Positions 1 to 10,659 of a stretch of DNA of 64,000 bases are shown piece after piece. Position numbers and translations under genes: made by a program. Location: contig NC_052350.1 of NCBI RefSeq assembly GCF_009727055.1, forward strand, positions 43,333,828-43,397,827. The letters run 5' to 3'. Origin of the DNA: Benincasa hispida (lineage: Eukaryota > Streptophyta > Magnoliopsida > Cucurbitales > Cucurbitaceae). Positions within the stretch are counted from its first letter, which is position 1. Each line of letters begins with the position of its first letter. Below the pieces are notes generated by a model. That model had not been told where the DNA came from, made no database searches, and saw only the letters and a program-made list of their open reading frames with translations.

Positions 1-829
1 GAATGCGTTGGAGGCATACGGCCGAAGGAATGCATTGGTAGTATGCAATGGCATGCAGCAATGGATGTGATGGATATGATGGATGCGATGGCATGCAGCG
101 ATGGATGCGGCAGTGCAATACTATGCGTTGGTGATGTGCTATGCGTTGGTGATGTACTATATGTTGGTGATGTGCTATGCGTTGGTGATGTGCTATGCAT
201 TGGTGATGTACTATGCGTTGGTGATATGCTATGCGTTAGTGATATGCTATGCATTGATGATCTGCTATGTGTTGGATATCCGAGGCTATCAGTATGCATT
301 GAAAGGGGTGTTGGTCATCATCCTAGTTGAATGCATATTGAGTTGGATGGACGCATATGAAGGATGAATGTATATGAAGGACGTCATCCAGATGTGTGGC
401 TTGCTAGGAGGGAGTCTTAGGCCTTAAGGAAATGAGGTGGATGCATGAGTAGACATGCAAAGTTAAGCCTCAAGCGTTGGTTATGGAAGAGGAAGACACT
501 TAAGATTGCGTTGATGCAAGGGTTGCGTTGATTGTGTGAAATGAAGACACCTCAAGCAGAAGGTGGAAAAGGCTGGAAGTTGGCATATGCTAAGGAAAAC
601 ACTTTGACATGCAGCCAAGTAAAAGGTGTCGGCCTTAGAGAAATCTTGGACGCATATAAATTGGGCCAAGGACTTTAGATGAGATCTCAAATACTCTTCA
701 AAGGACATAAAAAAGAATGTATTGAGAGGAGACCATGCGTTGATAGCAAGACCATGCATTGGTCAGGAGGTTCCAAGAGGGGAGATGCTATCGGACAGAA
801 AGGACAGGAAGTAGCATCAGCTTGGGACA
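1..829. other. ATGCG-rich retroelement-like DNA, unassigned
   Basis: No gene is supported here. The open frames present are by-products of an in-frame minisatellite and of low-complexity sequence. The DNA is full of ATGCGTTG and ATGCATTG words. A similar style of composition occurs in the solo LTR at 29096-31220, so retroelement origin is likely. I could not define boundaries or a terminal repeat. Confidence 0.4.
119..283. repeat. 18-bp minisatellite, about nine units
   Basis: Imperfect tandem copies of the 18-bp unit GTGATGTGCTATGCGTTG run through this stretch, with mostly transition differences between copies. Because 18 is divisible by three, the array stays open in several frames and gives pseudo-proteins repeating Leu-Cys-Val-Gly-Asp-Val. 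I do not regard these as genes. Confidence 0.85.
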
Positions 830-1600
830 TATAGTATAACTCTTATATTATATGATGCATGAGCATGCTATATGTAATTTAAATCATGCATACTAGTATA
901 TTATAACACTTATAATATAAAATATTGCATGAATATCAAATGCATAACTTATGGTTGGTTTTAAAACTATATGACATACATTATGGCATATAATATAAAC
1001 ATACATCACATGCATATTTAACTAAAGTTGATGGACCGGGATAGTTAATCTCAAATTCGGAAAAGAAAAGGCTAAATTATTACAAAAGTTGAGTCCACCG
1101 GTTTGGAACAAGTGAACCGGGTCTTGAACCGCTCGCCTTGAAGCCTTGCAGCTTGATCGTGTAGCAAATGTCCCGACCGTCGAGCAACGAACGTCGAGTA
1201 TAAACTATCGTGTAACAACGATTGCGTAGCTTTGGACTATGCGATGAGCATGAAAGTCCACACGATCGTTTAGCACGCAACCCATGCGTTGAGTATCAAA
1301 TACCATGCGATCGTCTACTTCTCAAGCACCTACGCGATCATGCAGCCAACGCAACACAATCATGCAACAACTTTACATGATCGTATAGAAAACGAACACA
1401 TAGCAAAATCTAAACAATTGTTTAGTTCAAGCTCCACGATGTGACCATCGTTTCGTCTTCTCCATCGAAACGCACTGCAACCTTCACGTCTGAAGCTTCA
1501 CGAACGACTCAAAACCTTAACGAATACAGACTCGATTGCAAGTATAATGCCCAAAAACGTAGGGGCCCTTACAAATTAACTTTTGTAACTTAAACAGAGA
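830..1600 (-). mobile_element. Inverted copia leader fragment
   Basis: Read on the minus strand, this stretch resembles the 5' untranslated leader of copia element I (about 25300-27050). The shared features are a stretch rich in CATGCAT and ATATAA, a scattered ACGATCGT array at about 1130-1450, and a block around 1501-1580 matching about 25310-25400 (GCAATCGAG, then GAGTCG-TCG). It ends where a plus-strand copia pol fragment begins, so the junction near 1600-1620 is a rearrangement or nested insertion. Confidence 0.6.
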
Positions 1601-1614
1601 CAACTATCCCATAA

Positions 1615-2510
1615 ACATCCATCAACATATCTATGACAAAAATTAAGAATTGGCTAGCGACCCAATTCCGAATGAAATATTTGGGAGAAGCTTAGTTTGA
1701 TCTGGAAATTTAGATCTTTAGAGATCGAAAGAACAAAACGCTACCTCTGTTTCAGGCATCGTACATTGGCAAAATGCTTGTCAATTTTTCGATGCAGAAC
1801 TCCAAGAGAGGTTTACTGCCTTTCAGATATGGAGTTATTTGTCTAAGAAACAGTGTTCTAAGACACCTCAAAAAGTTAAGGAAATGAGACGGATCCCCTA
1901 TGCATTGACTGTTGGCAGCCTGATGTATGTGAGTTATATACTAGACCTGACATCTGCTATGCGGTTGAGATAGTCAGTAGATATCAGTCTAATCCAGGAT
2001 TTGATCACTAGACCATCGTTAAGAATATCCTCAAGTATCTACATAGAACGAGGGACTACATGATCGTGTATGGTTCTAAGGATTTGATCCTTACAAGATA
2101 CACAAACTCTGATTTCTAGACTGATAAGGATTCTAGGAAATCCACATCAGGATCAGTGTTCACTTTTAATGAAGGAGCAGTAGTCTAAAGAAGCACCAAG
2201 TAGGGGTACATTGCTGACTCCACCATGGAGGTTGGGTATGTAGCTGCTTCTGAAGCTACTAAGGAAGTTGTGTGGCTCAGAAAATTCCTGACGGATCTAG
2301 AAGTGGTTCCAGACATGTCAAAGTCTATCACCCTTTATTGTGATAATAATGATGCTGTGGCTAATTCCCGAGAGCCTCGGAGTCACAAGCACATGAAACA
2401 CATAGAGCGGAAGTATCATCTCATCCGAGAGATTTGCATCAAGGGGACATGATCGTCACGCAGATAGCTTCGGAGCATAACGTTGTTGAACCATTTATTA
2501 GTATTCATAT
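1615..2510 (+). pseudogene. Ty1/copia RT-RNase H fragment (decayed)
   Basis: Three-frame reading gives the end of a copia reverse transcriptase (IKNWLATQF...YLGEA), the connection region, then an RNase H segment best preserved at 2225-2452 (VAASEATKEVVWLRKFL, LYCDNNDAVA, HIERKYHLIREI). It corresponds to about 32940-33800 of element I. Frames are broken by several indels and stops. It ends near 2500 within the sequence matching EHNVVDPF, before the normal end of pol, and no adjacent LTR is visible. This is a dead, truncated fragment. Confidence 0.85.
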
Positions 2511-2750
2511 TTAGATTTATAAATGTTTGTTTTCTTATGATGTATTTGTATTTATAAAAGATATCAGATACGTTGATTAATCCTTAATACTGATGTTGAC
2601 TCTTTGATTTACGAATTGATATATCAACCTGTCGATATTTATTTCAATACTTGAATGCAACTTTATAACAACGCTAATAAATATGAACAAAAATGATGCC
2701 ACACACACTAATAATTAAATAGAATATAGTAATGAAGGAAGAAACACTAA

Positions 2751-3644
2751 GGGATTGTTTGGTACAAGAAATTTCAAGATGGGAATTGATAAAGGCTTTT
2801 GATACACTTGTTTGGTACAAAGTTTGTAGATTGGACATGAGAATATACAATTCGAGGCATTCTGTTTCTCGAGGATAAGGGGTATTCCATGCCTTATAAC
2901 AAGGTGAGTTTTTTTTTTCTTTTTTCCCCTCATTCATTTACTTTTTATTTTGAATATTGTTAATTAATTTAAACTAATTGATATTAATTTACCAAAATCA
3001 ATGCAATTAATTATATAACTTGAATAATTCAATAATATTTCATTAGAATATATACTTAATTCAATTTTACAAATCAAAACTCATTAAATGAATGCAATAA
3101 TTATTTATTTTATTGAATTTTTTTATTAATTAGTCATCAATGAGATATTTTAATGCACATCCTCATCCCTCCTCTTGCTTTAGTAATATGTTCAAGAAAA
3201 AAAATATCTCAAATATATTTAATTAGTTAATTAAGATAAGTTAAATCAATTTGGTGCAAAAAACTAATTTTCAATTATCATAACTAATTACTTATTGATT
3301 ATTTACAATAGATTAATTATTTATTGTGATTAATTTTTATTACATCATTCATTATTAACATGTCATATTTCGAAAAAAAATAGTATTCTTTATTAATATT
3401 CTTTATCACATATCACATTTTTACTCATTTGTTTACTTTTTATATAATATATTATTTATTAAAATATATTTATTAAAATTATATAAGGTAGACATGCTTA
3501 ATTTCATAAATTAAATACATGCATATTCATAAGATTATGATAACATTAGTCATGAACAACAAAATACTTATCTTTGATTCCATACATCTTATTTTCTAGC
3601 ATCCTTTATTTACAAGCATCTAAAATCTTGAACTAAACGACCCC
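2751..3644. mobile_element. hAT-like non-autonomous DNA transposon
   Basis: The left end GGGATTGTTTGGTACAAG and the reverse complement of the right end, GGGGTCGTTTAGTTCAAG, align as an imperfect terminal inverted repeat. The flanking octamers aacactaa (2743-2750) and aactgtaa (3645-3652) agree at 6 of 8 positions, as expected for an old 8-bp hAT target-site duplication. The interior is AT-rich and non-coding; a minus-strand frame at 2674-2937 crosses the left boundary and is not credible. Superfamily assignment is inferred from ends and TSD length. Confidence 0.5.
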
Positions 3645-3831
3645 AACTGTAACAATTACATAATTTAGTATTTGATTAATAAACACACTATACAATTTCA
3701 TCAAAGTGCAAATTTGGGGTGAAGTTAAAAAAATATAGTGTTTTTTCAAATTATTGACAAAAGTGGGGTACATGGAAAAGTATTTTTAAAAATAGGTGGG
3801 AATGGAAAGTATTGACAAAAGTAGGGTAGAG

Positions 3832-3893
3832 AAATCGTGTACGGGGTACATGATTAGCATTTAGAAGAATCGTGTACGGGATACACGATTAGC
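3832..3893. repeat. Palindromic MULE terminal motif, left pair
   Basis: Two copies of an approximately 24-bp near-perfect palindrome, AATCGTGTAC followed by its inverse, lie at about 3832-3855 and 3869-3892. The same motif recurs at the opposite end of the MULE. They could be transposase binding sites or hairpin-forming sites; this is inference from position. Confidence 0.7.
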
Positions 3894-4199
3894 ATTTAAT
3901 CCAGACAGCACCATGTCGGCTGACTTGGTTGACCGGTCGTATGGAGACTCGTGGACTCGGTCCATGATTTTTTTTCTTCTTTTTAAAAAAATAGATTGAC
4001 TAATTATTTTTTTTTAATCGAAGATATACAACAATATTAAGACTTTAGGACCGGGTCCATAAATTCCTTCATTATTAAACTTAGTTATATATTTAATCTA
4101 CAATGAAAGATAATTATTCTGCATTCATATTTAAAAAAAAAAAAACAAAAAATGTCATGATACTAAAGAAGATTTACAATTAGTTATTTAATTTGAAAA

Positions 4200-4816
4200 T
4201 AGAAGTTTACATGAAATTTAAACACGACCCCCTGGCCCTTATCCCACATGGGGTTGTCTTCTGTGCCTCTAAATTAGCTTCACCCTGTTGTCATTGTCAT
4301 CTACGACGAATACGTCTTCGATCAATGTCAGCAACATTGAGTCGTCTTATTTGTTGAATAATATTTCTATGTTGACCAATGTTTGGTAACACATTGAACT
4401 CAACTCTAGTAAGTTGTGTTGTACCGAATATTGTTGTATATCTCCGATAAAATTATTTTGTACGATGAAAAAAATAAATATTAAACAATATTCATATCAT
4501 ATATATGGAAAATGTTTGATTTTTAAATCTCTTACCACGTAGTAATATTAAGAGTCGTCAGGTGTGATAAATCGCCTCGTGATTGAATCGTACCAAGAAA
4601 AATAGTCATCTGATACAGCTAACCCATATGTTATTTCTCCTTGTTCACAACGATCATGTTATCCATGCCAATAGATATATATTCCGCGTGAATTCGACGC
4701 CAGTCTTGGTCGTGCTTACCTCTCAAATCAATCTGGTGTAGTGCTGGGAGTGTATAGGACAACAAAGATATCGTTTGTCGCTGACCAAACTGTCTCAACA
4801 CACGATCTGAATGATG
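4200..4816 (-). pseudogene. Plant mobile domain (PMD) remnant in the MULE
   Basis: Immediately after the in-frame stop that ends the transposase segment at 4817, the minus strand continues as HHSDRVLRQFGQRQ, ALHQIDLRGKHDQDW and then DDYFSWYDSITRRFI (to about 4555). This is the pattern of the C-terminal half of plant mobile domains (family of MAIN/MAIL1), in which RVLRQFG and WY...TRRFI are typical. A weaker tail at about 4460-4230 reads QIRRLNVADIDRRRIRRR. The transition is direct, with a Trp codon apparently turned to stop between HIVE and HHSD. The transposase and PMD were therefore probably one reading frame. The frame is broken and should not be functional. Confidence 0.65.
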
Positions 4817-6837
4817 TCACTCTACTATATGGAAGCATATAAGAGGACTAACGGTCAACCAGATGTCTTCACCATCACAACAGTAATTAGGTAGTGATGA
4901 CCAAATATCTTGTATATGGCGTCCAATTAATCTGACAAAATCTGGGTGTTCTATTGGATGAAAGTGACCTTCATAACATCGCTTGAAATTGGACAATTTG
5001 TAGCATTCATCAATAAGAGGTATGTATGTCAAACGCATGTAATTATAAAATGCAATTACATGAAAGCATAGAATCTTGAATAACTGCCACTTATTACAAG
5101 AACACGTTCCTTCTTTCAAGCTCAAAACTTGTGTGTGTTGTCCTTTATAGGGAGAAATCATACTTATGTCAATTTCTACTTCAAAAGTTTGAGTTTCCCT
5201 GTCAATAGATGTTATTGTGTGCGTAGATACTCGTTTTTCCCACCTCTTATGTTTTCTTAGGGTATATTCTGTATACATGTCCCCACGATCGAGTGCTTCA
5301 CTGATCTCTTGTCTTCGACGTTCAAAATATAATATTGTGCAATAAAATGTTAGCCTAACTAAAGAAGTAATTTGTAACATTCTAGAACCTTTGAAAATAC
5401 CATTCATGCATTCAGCTGCATTGCTTGTCATCCACCCATAGCGGTACCCACCGTCATGTGATTGTGTCTTCCAAGTCAATATCTAAAAAATATTCAAGGC
5501 ATTCAAGGTTCAATTGTTTCGATTCTTTCATGCACCGAATGAACTTGCGCCTTTGGTGTTGATTTTCTGCCTTAAATACCAAATCTTTTAGTTGCTTTGA
5601 TTTATATTTCGTACTGAAATTGCTGGCAACATAGTGAAAACAGTATCGATGGCACACTCTAGGTTCACTCCAACCAATTTTCTCATTACTAATTGCAGCA
5701 AGAATGCCTTTATGTCTATCAAAAATCAATCAAATACAATCTCTTTGGGTAACATATTTACGCAATGCCTACAAAAATCATAACCAACTGGATGAATTTT
5801 CACCTTCAACAATAGCAAAAGCAAGGGGAAATATATGCCCGTTTGCATCAATAGATAAGACGGTCAATAATTTCCACTTATACTTTCCGTAGAGATGAGT
5901 TCCATCGATCTGGATTAATGTCCTACAATGTTTGAACCCTTCTCTTGCAGGACCGAAGGACCAGAAAACTCGACCAAAAATAATCATCAGACGAAAGGAA
6001 ATACCAATCTGATCATGTTCCTAGATTTTAATGAACAAGAGCACTCAACCAATACGGACTCTCTGAATATGATTTCTCCTAATCACCAAACACAACAATC
6101 AATGTTTTTTTCTTGGTTTACCACACCCGTCTATAATTAACATTATAACCATATTGTTTTTTAATTGCTTCTTGGAGTAGGGCCACAGGTACCTCAAGAT
6201 CAGCTCTAACCAAATTTTGGATTTCAATACTCATAAAATTTGAATCAAGTTGTAAATGATCCTATGTCAATTCTGAAAACAAACATGAGTGTTCCCCTTG
6301 AAGTTTGTTGATTCCGAACATCCCATGAGTTTTACGTCGACATGCTCGTAACCTCCATTCACAACCATCCTTCCACTGTTTACATCTGACATACCAAAGA
6401 TCTTGATTTGATTCCACTACAATAATCTCATAGTGTTCTGTCACACAATATATTTTTACAGCAAGCTGTAAATCTTCTTTAGTATTAAATAACATTTCTT
6501 TATAGATTAGACTACAATTATCTACACATATACTCTTTTCCTCCAAAGTTGACCCTCGTTCACATGTTAAATTCGTAATTTCCCAATCTATTTGGGTGAA
6601 CATATCCGACGGTACCAACTCAAGATCATGTTCCCCACTACTATCATTTCTAAATAATTCAACTTCAACATCAATATCACTGTCTTCATCATTTCCAGGT
6701 TCAAGAATAACTAAATCTTTAGAACACACCAACAAATTTATTATGATTTTTTCAACTGTTATAGTTGACAAAAAAAAAATATTTAATATGTCAACCCAAC
6801 AAATAGCCCACCAAAATTCAATTTCTAAGTTCAACAT
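4817..6837 (-). pseudogene. MULE transposase (MuDR type), broken into four segments
   Basis: Reading from 6837 downward, the first segment (6262-6837) holds an acidic stretch and a MuDR DNA-binding domain (LFNTKEDLQLAVKIYC, then CKQWKDGCEWRLRACRR, then GEHSC). The second (5778-5987) holds the start of the catalytic core, IQIDGTHLYGKYK, and FPLAFAIVEGE, with the first catalytic Asp. The third (5454-5729) contains SDRHKGIL-like FDRHKGIL, the second Asp, and CHRYCFHYVASNF. The fourth (4817-5479) contains NAAECMNGIFKGSR, with the Glu of the DDE set, and a SWIM zinc finger CSCNKW...LCFHVIA. Domain order is normal for plant MULEs. Frameshifts and stops separate the four parts, so no intact protein is made. 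Confidence 0.88.
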
Positions 6838-7360
6838 ATAAGATCTAAATATTATACATTTAAACTAACCCAAATCTAAGATCCATAAACTATACATTTA
6901 AATCAGCCCAAATAAAAACAAAATAGTATATCCATGAACCATACATTTAATTCAGCCCAAATGCAAACAAAATAATATATATATGAAGCAATCTAGCCCA
7001 AATGCAAACAAAATGATATATATATGAAGATTATACATCTAAATCATGGATCCATAAACTATACATTTTCGAACTTGATCCTCATTTTTATAAACAAATA
7101 CATATATTAGAAAAAAAATTTAAAAAAACTTTACCTCAGTCAAAGAAAACACTTCGGATGGAGAAAACCCTTCAGTAGATCGGCTCACAGTGGCAACAAC
7201 AAGAGAAAAAGCTCATGGCCAGAGGAAGAAATATGGCTATGGCGGTAATGGTTTTTGGATGGAGGAAGAAGGATTCGGATGGTTTTCGAATGGAGGAAGA
7301 AGAAGAGGCGTCGTGGTTTAATGGAGAAAGAAGTTGTGTACCTGGTACACGACTTAGGGT

Positions 7361-7527
7361 AATCGTGTACCCGATACACGATTACCTCAGTCAACACTAC
7401 ATGACAGCCACATTGGCAGTCTGCACGTGCCAGATCCCAGGCACTCGTGTATCGGGTATACGATTTAGATCTAATCGTGAATCGGGTACACGATTTAGGC
7501 ATAATCGTGTACCGGGTACATGATTAA
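7361..7527. repeat. Palindromic MULE terminal motif, right set
   Basis: At least three copies of the same palindrome as at the left end occur at about 7361-7384, 7471-7496 and 7502-7527 (cores CGTGTACCCGATACACG, CGTGAATCGGGTACACG, CGTGTACCGGGTACATG). Spacer lengths vary. The open frames over 7185-7523 on both strands run through these palindromes and are not gene candidates. Confidence 0.7.
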
Positions 7528-7626
7528 AAAAAACCTATTTTTGTCAATCTTTTCGGTCCTACCCTATTTTNGTACATGATTAAAAAAAACCTATTTTTGT
7601 CAATCTTTTCGGTCCTACCCTATTTT
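7516..7626. other. Assembly gap base with exact 55-bp duplication
   Basis: An ambiguous base N sits at 7571. The 55 bp before it (7516-7570) and the 55 bp after it (7572-7626) read the same throughout, beginning GTACATGATT and ending ACCCTATTTT. An exact duplication abutting an N on both sides is the signature of two contig ends that overlapped but were not merged. It is probably artefactual and adds 56 bp to the MULE end. Confidence 0.85.
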
Positions 7627-7679
7627 TAATAATATATATTAAAATAACATTATTTTTAAAAAAATGGGAAATTTGTAAC

Positions 7680-9834
7680 ATGGTCAAAGAAAATTGAAAA
7701 TATGTGAAAACATATGTCTTGTTGTTTTCGAGATAGAGATAAGGAAATGATAAAAAGAACATAAATACTAGCGAGGGAGCGCAATGTTTGGTAAAAGAAT
7801 GAAAAATGTTCAAAATATTAAAAATAGAGTTAAAAAGATGGACATTAATGTGAAATCTACTAAATAATCTACTAATATTTATGAAATTAACAAATTCATA
7901 GTATGAATAAAGAAAAATATGATACTCGTACTACTAGAAATTCTCTCTTAAAAGAAATGATGGAAAGAAACTTCCTTTACAACTTAATTGAAAAGCTACC
8001 AAAATTTTGAAATTCTACCATTATTTATACAATAAAAATTTATAAAATTGACCTAGTTATTTTTCAAATGTCGTGGACTTTAATTATATTTCATAACTAA
8101 ATTTTCAAATTGATTTGGACAATTTTAACTTTATAATATACTCTTTCTCCTATTAAATGTTTGTATTATTTTGTAATTAAAATATTAAAAATAATTCAAA
8201 ATGTTTTTAGTAATAATCATTTGGAGATACTTTTTAAAATAACTAATTTCATTATATGTCATCATTAAATGATTTTTTATTTTATTCATTAACAAATATG
8301 ATATATATCCCTTAATTTTAGGAAAGGTTTGTATTATATATTTTATAATACATTCTCTCATATTAAATTTTTATATTGTTTTATAATTAAAATATTTTAA
8401 AAATTCAAACCTAGTTTGATAATTTTCAGTTCGATTTATATTACATTAATGCAAGATTTGCCATAATAGTATTTCTTTGATTGTAGAAATTTTTTGCTTT
8501 TGAATGATACTTTCTGCCATTAGTCACACATTTGTCACGAATTTTCCTTTTTTACATATTTCGGATTTTGACCTAAAATTTAGAATCCCTAATTTTGGTT
8601 ATGGTTATAAATATTCATTTTCATTTATGTTTCATTTCTTATGTATATATACAAGGTTTATTTTAAATATATACGAGATTTATTCCAAATGTATTTAGAA
8701 CTAGTACAAATTTAAGGTTGTTATAAATTATATACTTCATATTTAATTTTAAATCTTAATCTCATTTCTATTAAGATATATATTCCGTTTGAAATTGAGA
8801 TATATATTTAATTATTTTACAAATATATACTTTTTTCTTTTTTTACAGATTTCATATTTTGGCTTGAAATTTAGAATCTCCAAATTTGTAGACTACATTT
8901 AATGCAAAACTATGGTTACGAATCTTCGTTTTCATTTGTGTTTTATTTTTATGTATACCAGTTGAAATTTCGTGCATTGCAAGTATTTCATAACGTTGAA
9001 AATGGAATGTATATGTATAAATTTAAATAAGAGTATTATATTTGACAATTATTTTTTTCTTTATATTTTAATAAAAAAATTCATACTACTGAAAACAAAT
9101 TTGAATTATTGTCTTTTTAGAACTATTTTTTTCTTTTCTAAAGTTTGCGAATTGAATTTTGTATCTCTTGATTTAAACCTTTGATAGTAAGAGAACAAAT
9201 AAACTAATAATATTTTTATTTATAATAAAAAATTTAAAATAAAAGTTAAATCAGTTTTATTAGAAATAAAAACCTATGTATAAGTATTATTTAACTTCCT
9301 TTAAAAAAAAGGACTATTCTTTTATTTAGTTTTTATTAAAAAAAAAAAAATAAGACTATTCAATCTAAATCTCAATCCCACACAAAGATTAAAAAACATA
9401 ATTCATGTAAAATAATAAAGAAAAAAATGAAAAAATTGGAAAAGATAACATACCTTAAACAAATAAAAAAAAAAAAAAAAAGAATGTGATACCTAGCTAC
9501 TTCAGGTCCTAGAAAAACAGAAAAATGAAAAATATTGAAGAAAAAAAAAAAAAAGAGAGAGAGATACATTGTAGGTGATGTCTAGGAGTGGAAAAAAAAA
9601 ACTTAGAATATTAAAGACTAAGAGAAAAAAATACAAAAATGTGGAAATAGTGCTTAAAGAAATTTTAAAAGAAAAATACACTACAAAAATATGCCATAAG
9701 AAATTAGAGAGAGCACGTTAACAAAATTAAAACAACACGAGATAGATTATTATTTGAAATAAACTTATATATATTTGAAATTGAAAAGAAAAATATAGCA
9801 AAAATGGTAGATTTGAGACATTGTTGTCATTTTG
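7680..9834. other. AT-rich intergenic DNA, no gene seen
   Basis: Nothing coding is supported. Short open frames here are Phe/Ile/Tyr/Lys-rich and come from AT-rich sequence. There is one imperfect direct repeat: about 8548-8656 and 8838-8960 share TTTTTACA, then ATTT, TTTAGAATC, TATGGTTA and TTTTCATTT in the same order, spaced about 290 bp apart. It may be a degenerate element or local duplication. Confidence 0.6.
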
Positions 9835-9962
9835 TCTTCAATTCAATCTTTTAAGTTTTTTTCTTTTTTTTAAAGTATTGTAAGGGAATCGAATCTCAAA
9901 CCTCGAAGTCGATAGTATGAACACTATGCCAATTGAACAACGCTCTTGTTGGTATAAGATAA
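9835..9962 (-). mobile_element. tRNA-derived SINE-like fragment
   Basis: On the minus strand the segment reads like a degenerate tRNA: a D-arm/A-box region GTTCAATTGGCATAGTG, a central stem region, and a B-box-like GAGATTCGATTCCC. An A-rich tail-like stretch follows towards 9840. This internal Pol III promoter arrangement, followed by A-rich DNA and lacking a proper acceptor stem, fits a tRNA-derived SINE better than a functional tRNA. Target-site duplications were not resolved. Confidence 0.45.
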
Positions 9963-10659
9963 CATGACAATGAATTCACTAAAAAACTAGCGGTTGCAAT
10001 TATAGTTTTAAAAATTGAGTTCTCAAATGTATAAAAGTGTTAAAATTGGATCCTCAATTTATTGTATGTAATATTTTTTTAAAGAAACTTATTTATTGTA
10101 ATCTTAACTCTACCATTATATAAATTTAAAAGACCAATTTTAGCACTTAATTTATTTTAGGGCTCAATTTTTACAATTTTAAGTTTGGTGGTATAATTGT
10201 AACCATAATATTAAAATTTCATCAATATGTCGATTTTTCTATAGATATTTCTATGTTTCTAGGGTTTGACATTGACATGAGAGATGAATAGATATTTTTA
10301 TTATATCGTAAAAAAATTTACGAAAACACAAAAATTAAATATCAAAATATTACTAATATAAATAATAGATACGTCAACTCATTTGAAATTATTTTTTTTT
10401 AATATTTGTTTTTATAATTTTTACAGAAATATCATCGATATTTTATAGAGATTTACGTAGAAATTTAAGTAAAATTAGAACCTCAATATTTCGGTAGATA
10501 TTGATTGCAACTACAAACATAGTAATTCCATTTCTGCAGACAAAAATGATCACCAATATACAATCTCCGAACCCGAACATGGCGAAATGCAGGGCCGCCA
10601 TTGCTGCCCACAAGGGAATGTTCTTCAAGCTTCTTCAGTAAGTCCTTGTTTTCAGAAAA
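9963..10659. other. Upstream region of the PPR gene, AT-rich
   Basis: No gene is seen. The stretch 10200-10510 contains repeated words of the type GATATTT, TTTCTATAG and ATCGATATTTT on both strands, reminiscent of small MULE-derived repeats. The last 100 bp before the PPR start become more GC-rich and may hold the 5' untranslated leader. I cannot point to a convincing TATA box. Confidence 0.4.

Larger units (their letters stand above)
3706..7679 (-). mobile_element. Mutator-like element (MULE), decayed
   Basis: A minus-strand MuDR-type transposase lies between two long imperfect inverted repeats. The segment at about 3770-3830 matches the reverse complement of about 7535-7630, for example AAAAATAGG, then ATTGACAAAA, then TAGG. 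Placing the ends at 3706 (GTGCAAATTT) and 7679 (AAATTTGTAAC) leaves 9-mers ttcatcaaa and atggtcaaa outside, agreeing at 6 of 9 positions, the TSD length of MULEs. Both inner termini carry several copies of a palindrome around CGTGTACCGGGTACACG. The element is inactive because its transposase frame is broken. Exact ends remain uncertain. Confidence 0.75.

Noticed and set aside
43..367. Two overlapping 94-95 codon frames with Cys/Val/Gly repeats
   Set aside because: They exist only because the minisatellite unit is 18 bp. There is no codon-level sign of selection, and both frames are open for the same reason.
7185..7523. Frames of 102-105 codons on both strands
   Set aside because: They are mirror readings of the palindromic MULE terminus.
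9835..9962. Functional tRNA gene
   Set aside because: The acceptor stem does not pair and the central arm is irregular, so a SINE-like derivative fits better.
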